DNA from: Burkholderia sp. GAS332
GTDB taxonomy: Bacteria; Pseudomonadota; Gammaproteobacteria; Burkholderiales; Burkholderiaceae
Direction: 5' to 3'
NCBI GenBank assembly: GCA_900142905.1
Contig: FSRV01000002.1
Span: forward strand, 372,001-436,000
Length of the DNA: 64,000 nucleotides
The notes under the pieces were generated by a model, which was not told where the DNA came from, made no database searches, and saw only the letters and a list, made by a program, of their open reading frames with translations. Below, one piece after another: positions 36,137-42,928 of the stretch. Every line of letters starts with the position of its first letter. The first letter of the stretch is position 1. The position numbers and the translations under genes were made by a program.

Positions 36137-36459
36137 TTTTCGCAGCAGCCCGGGAGATTGCTCGCGACACACGGTGCGCCGGCGCAGCAGTTTTCGGTCA
36201 GGAAGGTGATCAGGCCCGTCATCGCATCGAAATTCGCCGAATAGATGATGAAGCGTCCGTCCTGCCGCGGTGTCACCAGTTCGGCATGCGACAGGTCCTT
36301 GAGATGGAACGAGAGGCTTGATGGAGAAAGCCCGAGCTGCTGCGCGATTTCACCGGCGGCCATGCCATCCGGCCCGGCAACGACCAGCAAACGGAAGATT
36401 GCCAGCCGCGATTCATGAGCGAGCGCGCCAAGGGCGCGTACAACGAGGTTCGAGTCCAT
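36133..36459 (-). CDS. arsR: ArsR/SmtB arsenite-responsive repressor
   Basis: A 108-residue winged-helix repressor (MDSNLVVRALGALAHESRLAIFRLL; LGLSPSSLSFHLKDL recognition helix). The usual CVC metal motif of the recognition helix is absent. Instead the C-terminus carries Cys91, Cys92, Cys97, Cys105 and Cys106, like ArsR proteins that bind As(III) through C-terminal cysteines. It is the first gene of the operon. No Shine-Dalgarno is visible before the ATG, and the best promoter would start the mRNA at or next to the ATG. Confidence 0.95.
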   Translation of the reverse strand: MDSNLVVRALGALAHESRLAIFRLLVVAGPDGMAAGEIAQQLGLSPSSLSFHLKDLSHAELVTPRQDGRFIIYSANFDAMTGLITFLTENCCAGAPCVASNLPGCCEK

Positions 36460-36464
36460 GGCGC

Positions 36465-36509
36465 AAACGATACGCCTATCGTTTTAACATTTCAAGTATT
36501 GTTGAAATG
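36465..36509 (-). promoter_or_regulatory. arsR promoter with two perfect inverted repeats
   Basis: Two perfect dyads sit just upstream of arsR: AAACGATA, four bases, TATCGTTT (36465-36484), and CATTTCAA, six bases, TTGAAATG (36488-36509). On the minus strand a -35-like TTGAAA and a -10-like TATCGT are exactly 17 bases apart, one within each dyad. Either dyad could be the ArsR operator. The -10 ends only seven bases before the ATG. Confidence 0.65.
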
Positions 36510-36638
36510 AAGGGCCGGATGTACCTTCCGAGTATTCACAGTCCATTTCATTCGACGGCGCGTGGCCTGCGGGCGATGTGACCTATCACGAGGCATTCAA
36601 CACCACCGCATGAGGCCACCGCAGGACCTCGAACCGGC

Positions 36639-37271
36639 TCAGTTGCTGAACAACGAGGCCTGCGTTCCGCGGCTTGGCGCCGGGCGTGTCGGCTTCGCCG
36701 GCGTTTCCCGACCGGCCGTTGCCGGCGCGGCGCCCGACGCCCCTGCTGAATCCGCAGCCGCAGTCGAATCCGCAGCCGCTTCCAGCGAAGTCTGCCCGGC
36801 CTCGAGCGAGAGGAGCAACATCTTGTTCGTCAATCCGCCTGCAAAGCCGGTCAGATCGCCGGACGCGCCGATCACGCGATGGCACGGCGCCACGATGGAG
36901 ATCGGATTTCTACCGTTCGCCGCGCCCACGGCCCGCACCGCGTTGATGTTCCCAATTTGCGTGGCGATGTCCGAGTAGCTGCGCGTTTCACCGAACGGGA
37001 TCGTCAGGAGCGCTGCCCAAACCTTCTTCTGGAAGTCCGTTCCCTGGAAGTCGAGTTCGAGATCGAACCGGTCTCGCGTGCCGGCGAAATATTCGTTCAA
37101 CTGCCGCTCGGTTTCGATCAGGACCGGACGGTCATCCGCCTCGACGATCTCCGGCAGACGCACCCGGTTCGGCTTGTCGTTCTCCCAGAGAATGGCGGCA
37201 AGCCGATTCCCGTTTGCGACGAGCTTGAGCTCGCCGACGGGCGAATCCATTAACTTGTATGCGTATGTCAC
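36639..37271 (-). CDS. ogt: Methylated-DNA-protein-cysteine methyltransferase
   Basis: A 210-residue O6-methylguanine-DNA methyltransferase that transfers the alkyl group to Cys130 in the IVAPCHRVIG motif. The helix-turn-helix region with the arginine finger (INAVRAVGAANG) is present. Ogt proteins are usually 160-180 residues; this one has an extra C-terminal tail of about 45 residues rich in Ala, Pro, Ser and Thr, ending in QASLFSN. No ada-type regulatory domain is present. Confidence 0.95.
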   Translation of the reverse strand: MTYAYKLMDSPVGELKLVANGNRLAAILWENDKPNRVRLPEIVEADDRPVLIETERQLNEYFAGTRDRFDLELDFQGTDFQKKVWAALLTIPFGETRSYSDIATQIGNINAVRAVGAANGRNPISIVAPCHRVIGASGDLTGFAGGLTNKMLLLSLEAGQTSLEAAADSTAAADSAGASGAAPATAGRETPAKPTRPAPSRGTQASLFSN

Positions 37272-37484
37272 GTTGCGTGGTTCCTGGCTGGCTGGAGGCT
37301 GGAATGGCCCAATGCGAGGCGGTGAACTCGCTAGGCGATGGCTCCGATACCTGACAGCTTAACCTTCGTCCTCGCTGAGGTCACGCCGGATCTTGCTATC
37401 CAATTCCGCGCATGGTCCGCGACTCAGTAGAATTGATACCCTCGGCACCTCGCCGACCGGCAACCGGAACTCTTCTCTATCACT

Positions 37485-38855
37485 GTGACAACCACCCTCG
37501 AACAACTGCGGGCCGGACACCTCTCGGGTGCTCGCCGACTCAAACTGGCGTGCGGGCTAAGCGAATTTCCACGTGAAATTTTCGATCTGGCCGACACGCT
37601 GGAAATTCTCGATCTGTCCGGCAATGCACTCTCGACGCTGCCCGACGATCTGCCACGCTTGAGCAAGCTGCGCATCATCTTTGCTTCTGACAACCCGTTC
37701 ACGGAATTGCCGGAAGTCCTCGGGCAGTGCTCGCAACTGAGCATGGTCGGCTTCAAGGCAAACCGCATCCGCAAGGTTTCGGGTCAATCGCTGCCGCCAC
37801 TGTTGCGTTGGCTGATCCTCACCGACAACGAGATCGAGGCCCTGCCGCCAGAAATCGGCGCCTGCGCGCAACTTCAGAAACTGATGCTTGCCGGTAACCG
37901 CTTGCGCACGCTGCCCGAGGAATTGGCGGCCTGCTCGCAGCTCGAACTGCTGCGTCTCGCGGCGAATCAGCTCAGCGGACTGCCTGCATGGTTGCCGCGT
38001 CTACCAAGGCTTTCCTGGCTGGCTTTCGCCGGCAATCCGTTCAACGAAGCGCTGGAGATGGCGGCACTGGTTGATACACCGATTGCCGATATCCGCTGGG
38101 ATGCGTTGAAATTGGAACAGCAGTTGGGCGAAGGGGCGTCCGGTGTCATTTACCGTGCTGCGCTTGCTGCCCATCATGACGATGCGAGCAGGCCCGTGGC
38201 CGTCAAGTTGTTCAAGGGCGCGGTAACGAGCGATGGATTGCCGGACTGCGAGATGGCGGCCTGCATTCGTGCCGGCGATCATCCGAACCTGATCCCGGTG
38301 GTGGGCAAGGTGAAGGATCATCCGGCGGGCGCACATGGACTGGTGATGGAACTGATCGATCCGCAGTTCACGAACCTTGCCGGACCGCCGAGTCTCGAGT
38401 CCTGCACACGTGACGTCTATGGCGCCGATACGCGCTTCGAGTTGGCCTCGGCGTTACGCATTGCCTATGGCATCGCGTCGGCAGCGTGTCATTTGCATCG
38501 GCAAGGTGTCATGCATGGCGATCTGTACGCGCACAATATTCTGTACGGTGGGCAGGGTCGCGCGTTGCTGGGCGATTTTGGCGCGGCGTCTTTCTATGCT
38601 GCGGATGATCGAAACCTCGGCGCCGCGTTGCAACGCCTTGAAGTCAGGGCGTATGGTTGTCTGCTCGAGGAGTTGATCGACCGATGCGACTGGCTGGATG
38701 CGCAAGCGGAGCTCGCCGCGAAGCTGGTGGCGTTGAAAGAGCGTTGCTTGAGCGGGGATACTGGCAGCCGGCCGTTGTTCGATGAAATTGCTTCCGTTTT
38801 GCGGCGGCTAACGGGCACCGGCGATCAGGACGCAGCGGCGTTGATGGCGGTTTGA
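37485..38855 (+). CDS. Leucine-rich-repeat protein kinase
   Basis: A 456-residue cytosolic protein joining two eukaryote-like modules. The N-terminus (about 10-200) has seven or eight 23-residue leucine-rich repeats (LEILDLSGNALSTLP, LRWLILTDNEIEALP, LQKLMLAGNRLRTLP). The C-terminus (about 206-445) is a Hanks-type kinase with glycine loop GEGASG (215-220), Lys241 in VAVK, catalytic loop HGDLYAHN (Asp346, Asn351; Gly replaces the Arg of HRD) and DFG (Asp364). All catalytic residues are present, so activity is expected. It starts with GTG. The next genes are two binding proteins on the same strand, 61 bases away. The substrate is unknown. Confidence 0.9.
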   Translation: MTTTLEQLRAGHLSGARRLKLACGLSEFPREIFDLADTLEILDLSGNALSTLPDDLPRLSKLRIIFASDNPFTELPEVLGQCSQLSMVGFKANRIRKVSGQSLPPLLRWLILTDNEIEALPPEIGACAQLQKLMLAGNRLRTLPEELAACSQLELLRLAANQLSGLPAWLPRLPRLSWLAFAGNPFNEALEMAALVDTPIADIRWDALKLEQQLGEGASGVIYRAALAAHHDDASRPVAVKLFKGAVTSDGLPDCEMAACIRAGDHPNLIPVVGKVKDHPAGAHGLVMELIDPQFTNLAGPPSLESCTRDVYGADTRFELASALRIAYGIASAACHLHRQGVMHGDLYAHNILYGGQGRALLGDFGAASFYAADDRNLGAALQRLEVRAYGCLLEELIDRCDWLDAQAELAAKLVALKERCLSGDTGSRPLFDEIASVLRRLTGTGDQDAAALMAV

Positions 38856-38916
38856 TCCGTTTTGTGCAGGGACGCAAAGCAATGATTCGTCTGTGTGGTC
38901 CAAGGAGAATCAATCC

Positions 38917-39879
38917 ATGACGCAGAGGATGCGCCGCCGCGTGCTGGTTGCCGGCACGCTTGCTGCGGCAGGCCTGACGGGTGCGGCTCGTGTCGATGCC
39001 ATGCAGGGCGGCACGCTGAAGATCGCGCTCGTGTTGAAGTCGCTGACTGATCCGTTCACGGTAGCGATGGCGAACGCTGCGCGGAATTATCAGAAGCACT
39101 ATGCGTCGCAGTTCAACTTGACCGTTCGCGGAACGGCAACGGAAGGCGATACTGCCGCGCAGATCCGCATGGTGGACGAGTTGATCAAGGCCCGGATGAA
39201 CGCGATCGTCATCGCGCCGACTGACTCGAAGGCGCTGACGGCGATCGTGGCGCGGGGGATCAAGGCCGGCATCATCATGGTCACCATCGATAACCCGCTC
39301 GATGACGCGTCGCAGGATGCCGCCCACATCTCCGTGCCCTTCGTCGGCCCGAATAACCGCAAGGGCGCGAAGCAGGTGAGCGACTATCTTGCGGCGCGGC
39401 TCAAGGCGGGCGATCAGGTCGGGATCATCGAAGGCATTTCCGCTGACCGTAATGCGCAGCAACGCACAGCCGGCAGCAAGGACGCGATGAGCGCGGCCGG
39501 CATGCAGATCGCCGCCATACAAGCGGGCGACTGGGACTATGGGAAAGGACGGGACGTTGCGTCGAAGATGTTAGTCGACTACCCACAAATCCGTGCGTTG
39601 ATATGCGGTAACGACAATATGGCAATGGGGGCGGTGGATGCCATTCGCGATGCGGGGAGAACCGGCGGGGTGTATGTCACCGGGTATAACGACAGCGATG
39701 CGATCAAGCCGCTGCTCGCCGACGGCCGCGTGCTCGCGACGATGAATCAGTTCGCCGAACGGCAAGCCGTGTTCGGCGTCGACGTGGCGTTGAAGGCTGT
39801 CACTGAACAGACAAAACAGAACGAATTGTCGCGGGTCATTGAAACGCCCCTGCAACTGGTGACGGGCGTGAGTCGCTGA
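38917..39879 (+). CDS. Sugar-type periplasmic binding protein (RbsB-like), orphan
   Basis: A 320-residue exported binding protein of the ribose/galactose (Peripla_BP_4) family. An arginine-rich signal (MRRRVLVAGTLAAAG) is followed by the family hallmarks MVDELIKARMNAIVIAPTDS, VGIIEGISADRNAQQRTAGS, and ALICGNDNMAMGAVDAI. AAGGAG precedes the ATG at 38917. No sugar permease or ATPase is adjacent; instead a second binding-protein-like gene follows within 35 bases. Orphan RbsB-like proteins can act as receptors for kinases (LuxP, TorT), which would suit this neighbourhood. Confidence 0.9.
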   Translation: MTQRMRRRVLVAGTLAAAGLTGAARVDAMQGGTLKIALVLKSLTDPFTVAMANAARNYQKHYASQFNLTVRGTATEGDTAAQIRMVDELIKARMNAIVIAPTDSKALTAIVARGIKAGIIMVTIDNPLDDASQDAAHISVPFVGPNNRKGAKQVSDYLAARLKAGDQVGIIEGISADRNAQQRTAGSKDAMSAAGMQIAAIQAGDWDYGKGRDVASKMLVDYPQIRALICGNDNMAMGAVDAIRDAGRTGGVYVTGYNDSDAIKPLLADGRVLATMNQFAERQAVFGVDVALKAVTEQTKQNELSRVIETPLQLVTGVSR

Positions 39880-39913
39880 GGTCAAGAATTCCGTGTCAGG
39901 GAATCATCCATCT

Positions 39914-40786
39914 ATGCATCGCAGGCGCTTTGTACTGGCTGCGCTAGGTGCAGCAGGCGTGACGCTCGGTGCGCGCGCTATGCCGGCACAACCCTTCGAT
40001 ATCGTCTATCCGCGCGTTAGTCCGGGTGCTGATCTGCGTGCTGCATTTGCGCTCGCTGTCCTTGATCTGGCGATGAAAACGGCAAATGCTGCCTATACGG
40101 TGCGGCGGACTGAAATCATCATGGAGCGTGGCCGTGCGCTCGCCGAGCTTGCGAACGGCCACAATACGATCAATCTGCACTGGACGAGCATGGAAGCGAC
40201 GGCCGAACGCGGACTGAACGTGGTCCGGATTCCCATCCACCGTGGGCTGATTGGCTACCGGGTGTTCGTCATAAGAAAGGACCGGCAACGGGATTTCGAC
40301 AAGATCGAGCGCTTTTCCGATCTGAAGGCGTTCACGTGCGGTCAGGGGCTAGGGTGGATCGACACCGATATCCTGAAAGCCGCGGGTCTGGATGTTCAGA
40401 CCTCGACTTACGAGACGATGTTCGAGATGACACAAAACGGGCGGGTCGACTATTTTCCGCGCGGTGTGGTCGAAGCGTTCGCTGAACTCGAAGGGCGCCA
40501 GTACAGTGAGCCTGATCTGGTGGTCGAGAACCGTCTGATGCTGAAGTATCGATCCGATTTTATTTTTTATGTCGCGACGGGTCACGAAGCCTTGGCAAGC
40601 ACGATTGAGAAGGGACTCGTGCAGGCGTATCGCGATGGCACTTACTTGAGGCTGTTCAACTCCCATCCGTACATTCAGGATGCCTTGGCTCGCACCAGGC
40701 CCGCGTCCCGGAAGACCTTCCACCTGGACAATCCCTACCTCTCCGAAGCGGACCGCAGAATTCCGCGCGAGTACTGGATGAGCTGA
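39914..40786 (+). CDS. Periplasmic substrate-binding-protein-like protein, copy 2
   Basis: A 290-residue exported protein with a Tat-like signal (HRRRFVLAALGAAGVTLGARA). It aligns with the protein at 29527-30504: PIHRGLIGYRVFVI against PIDRGLLGYRVGLI, LKAFTCGQGLGWIDT against LRTLSVGQGQDWGDV, and VDYFPRGVVEAFAEL against FDIFPRGVVEITHEL. It follows the RbsB-like gene by 34 bases. GTG at 39893 is an alternative start. A transport role is not supported by neighbours; a ligand-sensing role is inferred. Confidence 0.82.
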   Translation: MHRRRFVLAALGAAGVTLGARAMPAQPFDIVYPRVSPGADLRAAFALAVLDLAMKTANAAYTVRRTEIIMERGRALAELANGHNTINLHWTSMEATAERGLNVVRIPIHRGLIGYRVFVIRKDRQRDFDKIERFSDLKAFTCGQGLGWIDTDILKAAGLDVQTSTYETMFEMTQNGRVDYFPRGVVEAFAELEGRQYSEPDLVVENRLMLKYRSDFIFYVATGHEALASTIEKGLVQAYRDGTYLRLFNSHPYIQDALARTRPASRKTFHLDNPYLSEADRRIPREYWMS

Positions 40787-40852
40787 CGCCGTCACGGGCT
40801 GCTGCTCCATTGCGCCTGCGAGAATCTCACGGGCACGCCGCCAATGCGCTCC

Positions 40853-41698
40853 TCACCCGGACCGGACTTTCCGTTGCCACGGATCGCACTTCATGGCGTT
40901 GACATCATCTCTGTCGACACCGCTTTCCTCATCGATCCACCGCCGGGCCCATTCGAGCGCGTACTGCTGTGCGGCCTCGAAGCTTGTGAAGCTCGGACCG
41001 ATCAGCCCGGAACGAGCGACTCGCTGTGCGTTCCGCACGATCTCGGCCCATCCACGGAACTGGGCGTTCGCCACCCGATCGGCGGCCACGTACATGACGT
41101 AGCCACGCGGGTCGGATTCGCGTTTGCCTTGCGAGGCGAGGCCCATCCATGGCGAGGCAGGCCGATGGATGGATTGAGGGGTTTTCATCGGGGCGCGAGG
41201 TTCGATACGATCAGGCACAACACGCGAAGAATCCTGGAGCTGCCGTGCGACTTGAGTGAACGTATCGGCGGTATGGGGTGGCTGGCGTGTGCCATGCGGT
41301 GTTTGCCAGGACGCCTGACTTGTCCAGAACACCTGGCGAAGGCCCTCGTCCTTGGGTTGGCGGTCAATGGAGCGCGGTTGCCTATGCCGCGGTTCCAACC
41401 GGCCATCCGGACCGCAACGGAACGTGCGGCCGCCGTTCGAAAGAAGCCTGTGCATTTCCGCAAGGGCGCCGGTCGAACGCCACTTTTCGAACCGCGACCG
41501 GCACGTCGGCACCGACGGATAGATGCCCGGCAACCTGGACCAGGGTTCGCCGGTCACCAGTACCCACAGCACGGCATTCGCCACGAGACGAATCTGCGCG
41601 CGAGGCCGGCCGCGCTGCCCATGAACCATGATGACGTCAACCGACAGAACGGGCGCCAGCAGAAGCCACTCTTCGTCACTGATTTCGTTGAAATGCAC
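40853..41698 (-). CDS. Fusion of a transposase N-terminal domain with an unknown C-terminal domain
   Basis: A 281-residue protein. Residues 1-85 match the N-terminal DNA-binding domain of IS5-type transposases (ISDEEWLLLAPVL, RGRPRAQIRLVANAVLWVL, TGEPWSRLPGIYPS, RFEKWRSTGALAEM). The DDE catalytic domain is missing. A proline- and arginine-rich linker (about 90-190) leads to a C-terminal domain (about 195-270) ending SFEAAQQYALEWARRWIDEE, which resembles the 77-residue protein at 61143-61376. No inverted repeats flank it. Start is GTG with GGGGGA before it. It looks like a domesticated DNA-binding protein. It lies between the second binding-protein-like gene and the second small unknown gene. 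Confidence 0.72.
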   Translation of the reverse strand: MHFNEISDEEWLLLAPVLSVDVIMVHGQRGRPRAQIRLVANAVLWVLVTGEPWSRLPGIYPSVPTCRSRFEKWRSTGALAEMHRLLSNGGRTFRCGPDGRLEPRHRQPRSIDRQPKDEGLRQVFWTSQASWQTPHGTRQPPHTADTFTQVARQLQDSSRVVPDRIEPRAPMKTPQSIHRPASPWMGLASQGKRESDPRGYVMYVAADRVANAQFRGWAEIVRNAQRVARSGLIGPSFTSFEAAQQYALEWARRWIDEESGVDRDDVNAMKCDPWQRKVRSG

Positions 41699-41749
41699 GC
41701 TGTTTCCCCCTACCAGTTGCGTTACGCGGGTTCGATATTCCCGTTCACG

Positions 41750-42058
41750 CTACCCGCTGTTCGTCGCCCACGTTGCCATGGACGACAGGATGAGGAGGTC
41801 CTCGACGCAATCCGATAACTCGCAGAGTTCCTGAAATGACGCGCCGTTGGCGTCATGCAGATGATGTCGTCTGAGATCGCGCAGCGTATTGCCGAGGCGC
41901 CGGATGGCCTCGGGATCGCTGTTCGTCAGCGGCCAGCCTTTTAACAAATAGGCCAGCGGCACAACGCTTCTGCTTTCGCACCACAGATCGAACAGGTGCA
42001 TGCACATCGCGTTGATATGCTCAACCGCATTTTCTCGCTCAGACAGATACGGAACCAT
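41750..42058 (-). CDS. Small uncharacterised protein, LFDLWCE family, copy 2
   Basis: A 102-residue helical protein paralogous to 28981-29379. The shared pattern is RE-x-x-(V)-E-(H/R)-I-(N/D)-x-(M/L)-C-x-x-LF-(D/E)-LWCE-x-R-x-(V/L)-VPLAYLL-x-x-WPLT, then AIRRL and DLRR. Its C-terminal part (about 70-102) differs and carries several acidic residues and Cys. No signal peptide is present. A copy of the 26-bp element lies 97 bases upstream of the ATG, almost the same distance as for copy 1. Function unknown. Confidence 0.8.
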   Translation of the reverse strand: MVPYLSERENAVEHINAMCMHLFDLWCESRSVVPLAYLLKGWPLTNSDPEAIRRLGNTLRDLRRHHLHDANGASFQELCELSDCVEDLLILSSMATWATNSG

Positions 42059-42155
42059 GGCGACACTCAGGAACAGGACGATTTAAGTGGGTTCATCCTA
42101 TGTGGACAGTTATCGCGCCGCTGTCAGGGCATCAAGAAAAACAGGCCGGTCGATG

Positions 42156-42181
42156 CTGAACTTCATGTCAGGAAATCCTTA
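42156..42181 (-). promoter_or_regulatory. 26-bp shared element, copy C
   Basis: Minus strand: TAAGGATTTCCTGAC, seven bases, TCAG. The 15-base left box is identical to copy B. It lies 97 bases upstream of the ATG at 42058. Confidence 0.55.
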
Positions 42182-42303
42182 GGTTCTGCTCGTGTTTTCT
42201 CCGTTGGCTCGGCTCACGGTAGTCTGAACTGATCCGCTATGCGATCAGACACGGCCTCGCCGCGGAATAACTGACGCCGTATTGGTCGGCGCAGAGGTTG
42301 GGT

Positions 42304-42329
42304 TAGGGAAATCCTGACGTACGAATCAG
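42304..42329 (+). promoter_or_regulatory. 26-bp shared element, copy D
   Basis: Plus strand: TAGGGAAATCCTGAC, seven bases, TCAG. It matches copies B and C at 12 of 15 positions in the left box, with the same spacer length. It lies 93 bases upstream of the GTG at 42423, the same distance as copy B from its gene. Confidence 0.5.
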
Positions 42330-42422
42330 CTTTCCCTTAGGGAACTATCCGCTGCTCCCGACGGAACCGCCGCTAACGACGCCTTACGATGACTTCACTT
42401 GCATCGTGGAGCGCAGAAAATC

Positions 42423-42701
42423 GTGGCCGAAAAATCGTTGCGTGGACTGGTTGGAAAGCTGCTGGGTACGCAAAGCCGCCAGTCGGTCCGCGTGCTGTCG
42501 ATGCATCGTTCACGCTCTGGCCGGACTCGCCGTGTGTGCCTCGAAGTGCAACGGCCGGGTGGTTCGCTCGCCCTGTTTTTGTTTCGTCACGGCGATGGCG
42601 TCTGGCATGTGTTTCCGCCCGGAGACGTTCGTCCTTCGATGAGCGCCGCCGCATTGCCGCAGAACGGCGAGATCATGGCGAAGGAGACAGCAGATGGCTG
42701 A
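42423..42701 (+). CDS. Hypothetical small protein
   Basis: A 92-residue protein that I do not recognise. It starts AEKSLRGLVGKLLG (after GTG) and contains strand-like stretches RRVCLEVQRPGGSLALFLF and GVWHVFPPGD. No signal peptide or membrane segment is evident. I chose GTG at 42423, which has GGAG 12 bases upstream; a TTG at 42399 lacks any ribosome-binding site. The last eight bases overlap the next gene, supporting coexpression. It carries element copy D upstream. Confidence 0.55.
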   Translation: MAEKSLRGLVGKLLGTQSRQSVRVLSMHRSRSGRTRRVCLEVQRPGGSLALFLFRHGDGVWHVFPPGDVRPSMSAAALPQNGEIMAKETADG

Positions 42702-42903
42702 AGACATGTCGAATGAACATTCGCAGGACGATTCGGGTCTGCGTGCATGGATGTTGGCATGGTACGACCATGCCGTTTCGATCGGTTTTGTCCGCCCGCC
42801 ATTCATCCTGAACGACATGGCGGCTGAACGGCTCGAGGGCTATTTCAGAGTGGGACTCACGCCGGCTGAAGGCGCGGAAGCATTTTTTGGCACCGCGCAT
42901 TGA
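42694..42903 (+). CDS. Hypothetical small protein
   Basis: A 69-residue soluble protein with an acidic N-terminus and an aromatic core (RAWMLAWYDHAVSIGFVRPPF, then AERLEGYFRVGLTPAEGAEAFF). I do not recognise the family. It begins inside the last codons of the preceding gene (overlap of eight bases), GGAG lies 13 bases before the ATG, and it converges on ackA 25 bases away. The overlap and the sensible composition argue that it is real. Confidence 0.6.
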   Translation: MAEDMSNEHSQDDSGLRAWMLAWYDHAVSIGFVRPPFILNDMAAERLEGYFRVGLTPAEGAEAFFGTAH

Positions 42904-42928
42904 ATTCGCGCATTTCGACACGCCCCGC

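Larger units (their letters stand above)
42059..42422. other. Divergent intergenic region with two shared elements
   Basis: About 360 bases between copy 2 of the small LFDLWCE gene and the small gene pair at 42.4 kb. It contains element copies C and D on opposite strands, each facing its own gene. A further palindromic TTCCC-TTA-GGGAA lies at about 42331-42343. No protein gene was seen. Confidence 0.6.

Noticed and set aside
40853..41698. Annotating this gene as an intact IS5-family insertion sequence
   Set aside because: The catalytic DDE domain and terminal inverted repeats are not present, and the C-terminal domain is unrelated to transposases.
42389..42811. Alternative 140-codon frame overlapping the small gene pair
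   Set aside because: It begins ATG but its product is Arg/Ser/Cys-rich with no sensible hydrophobic pattern. The chosen frames overlap each other tidily and have better composition.
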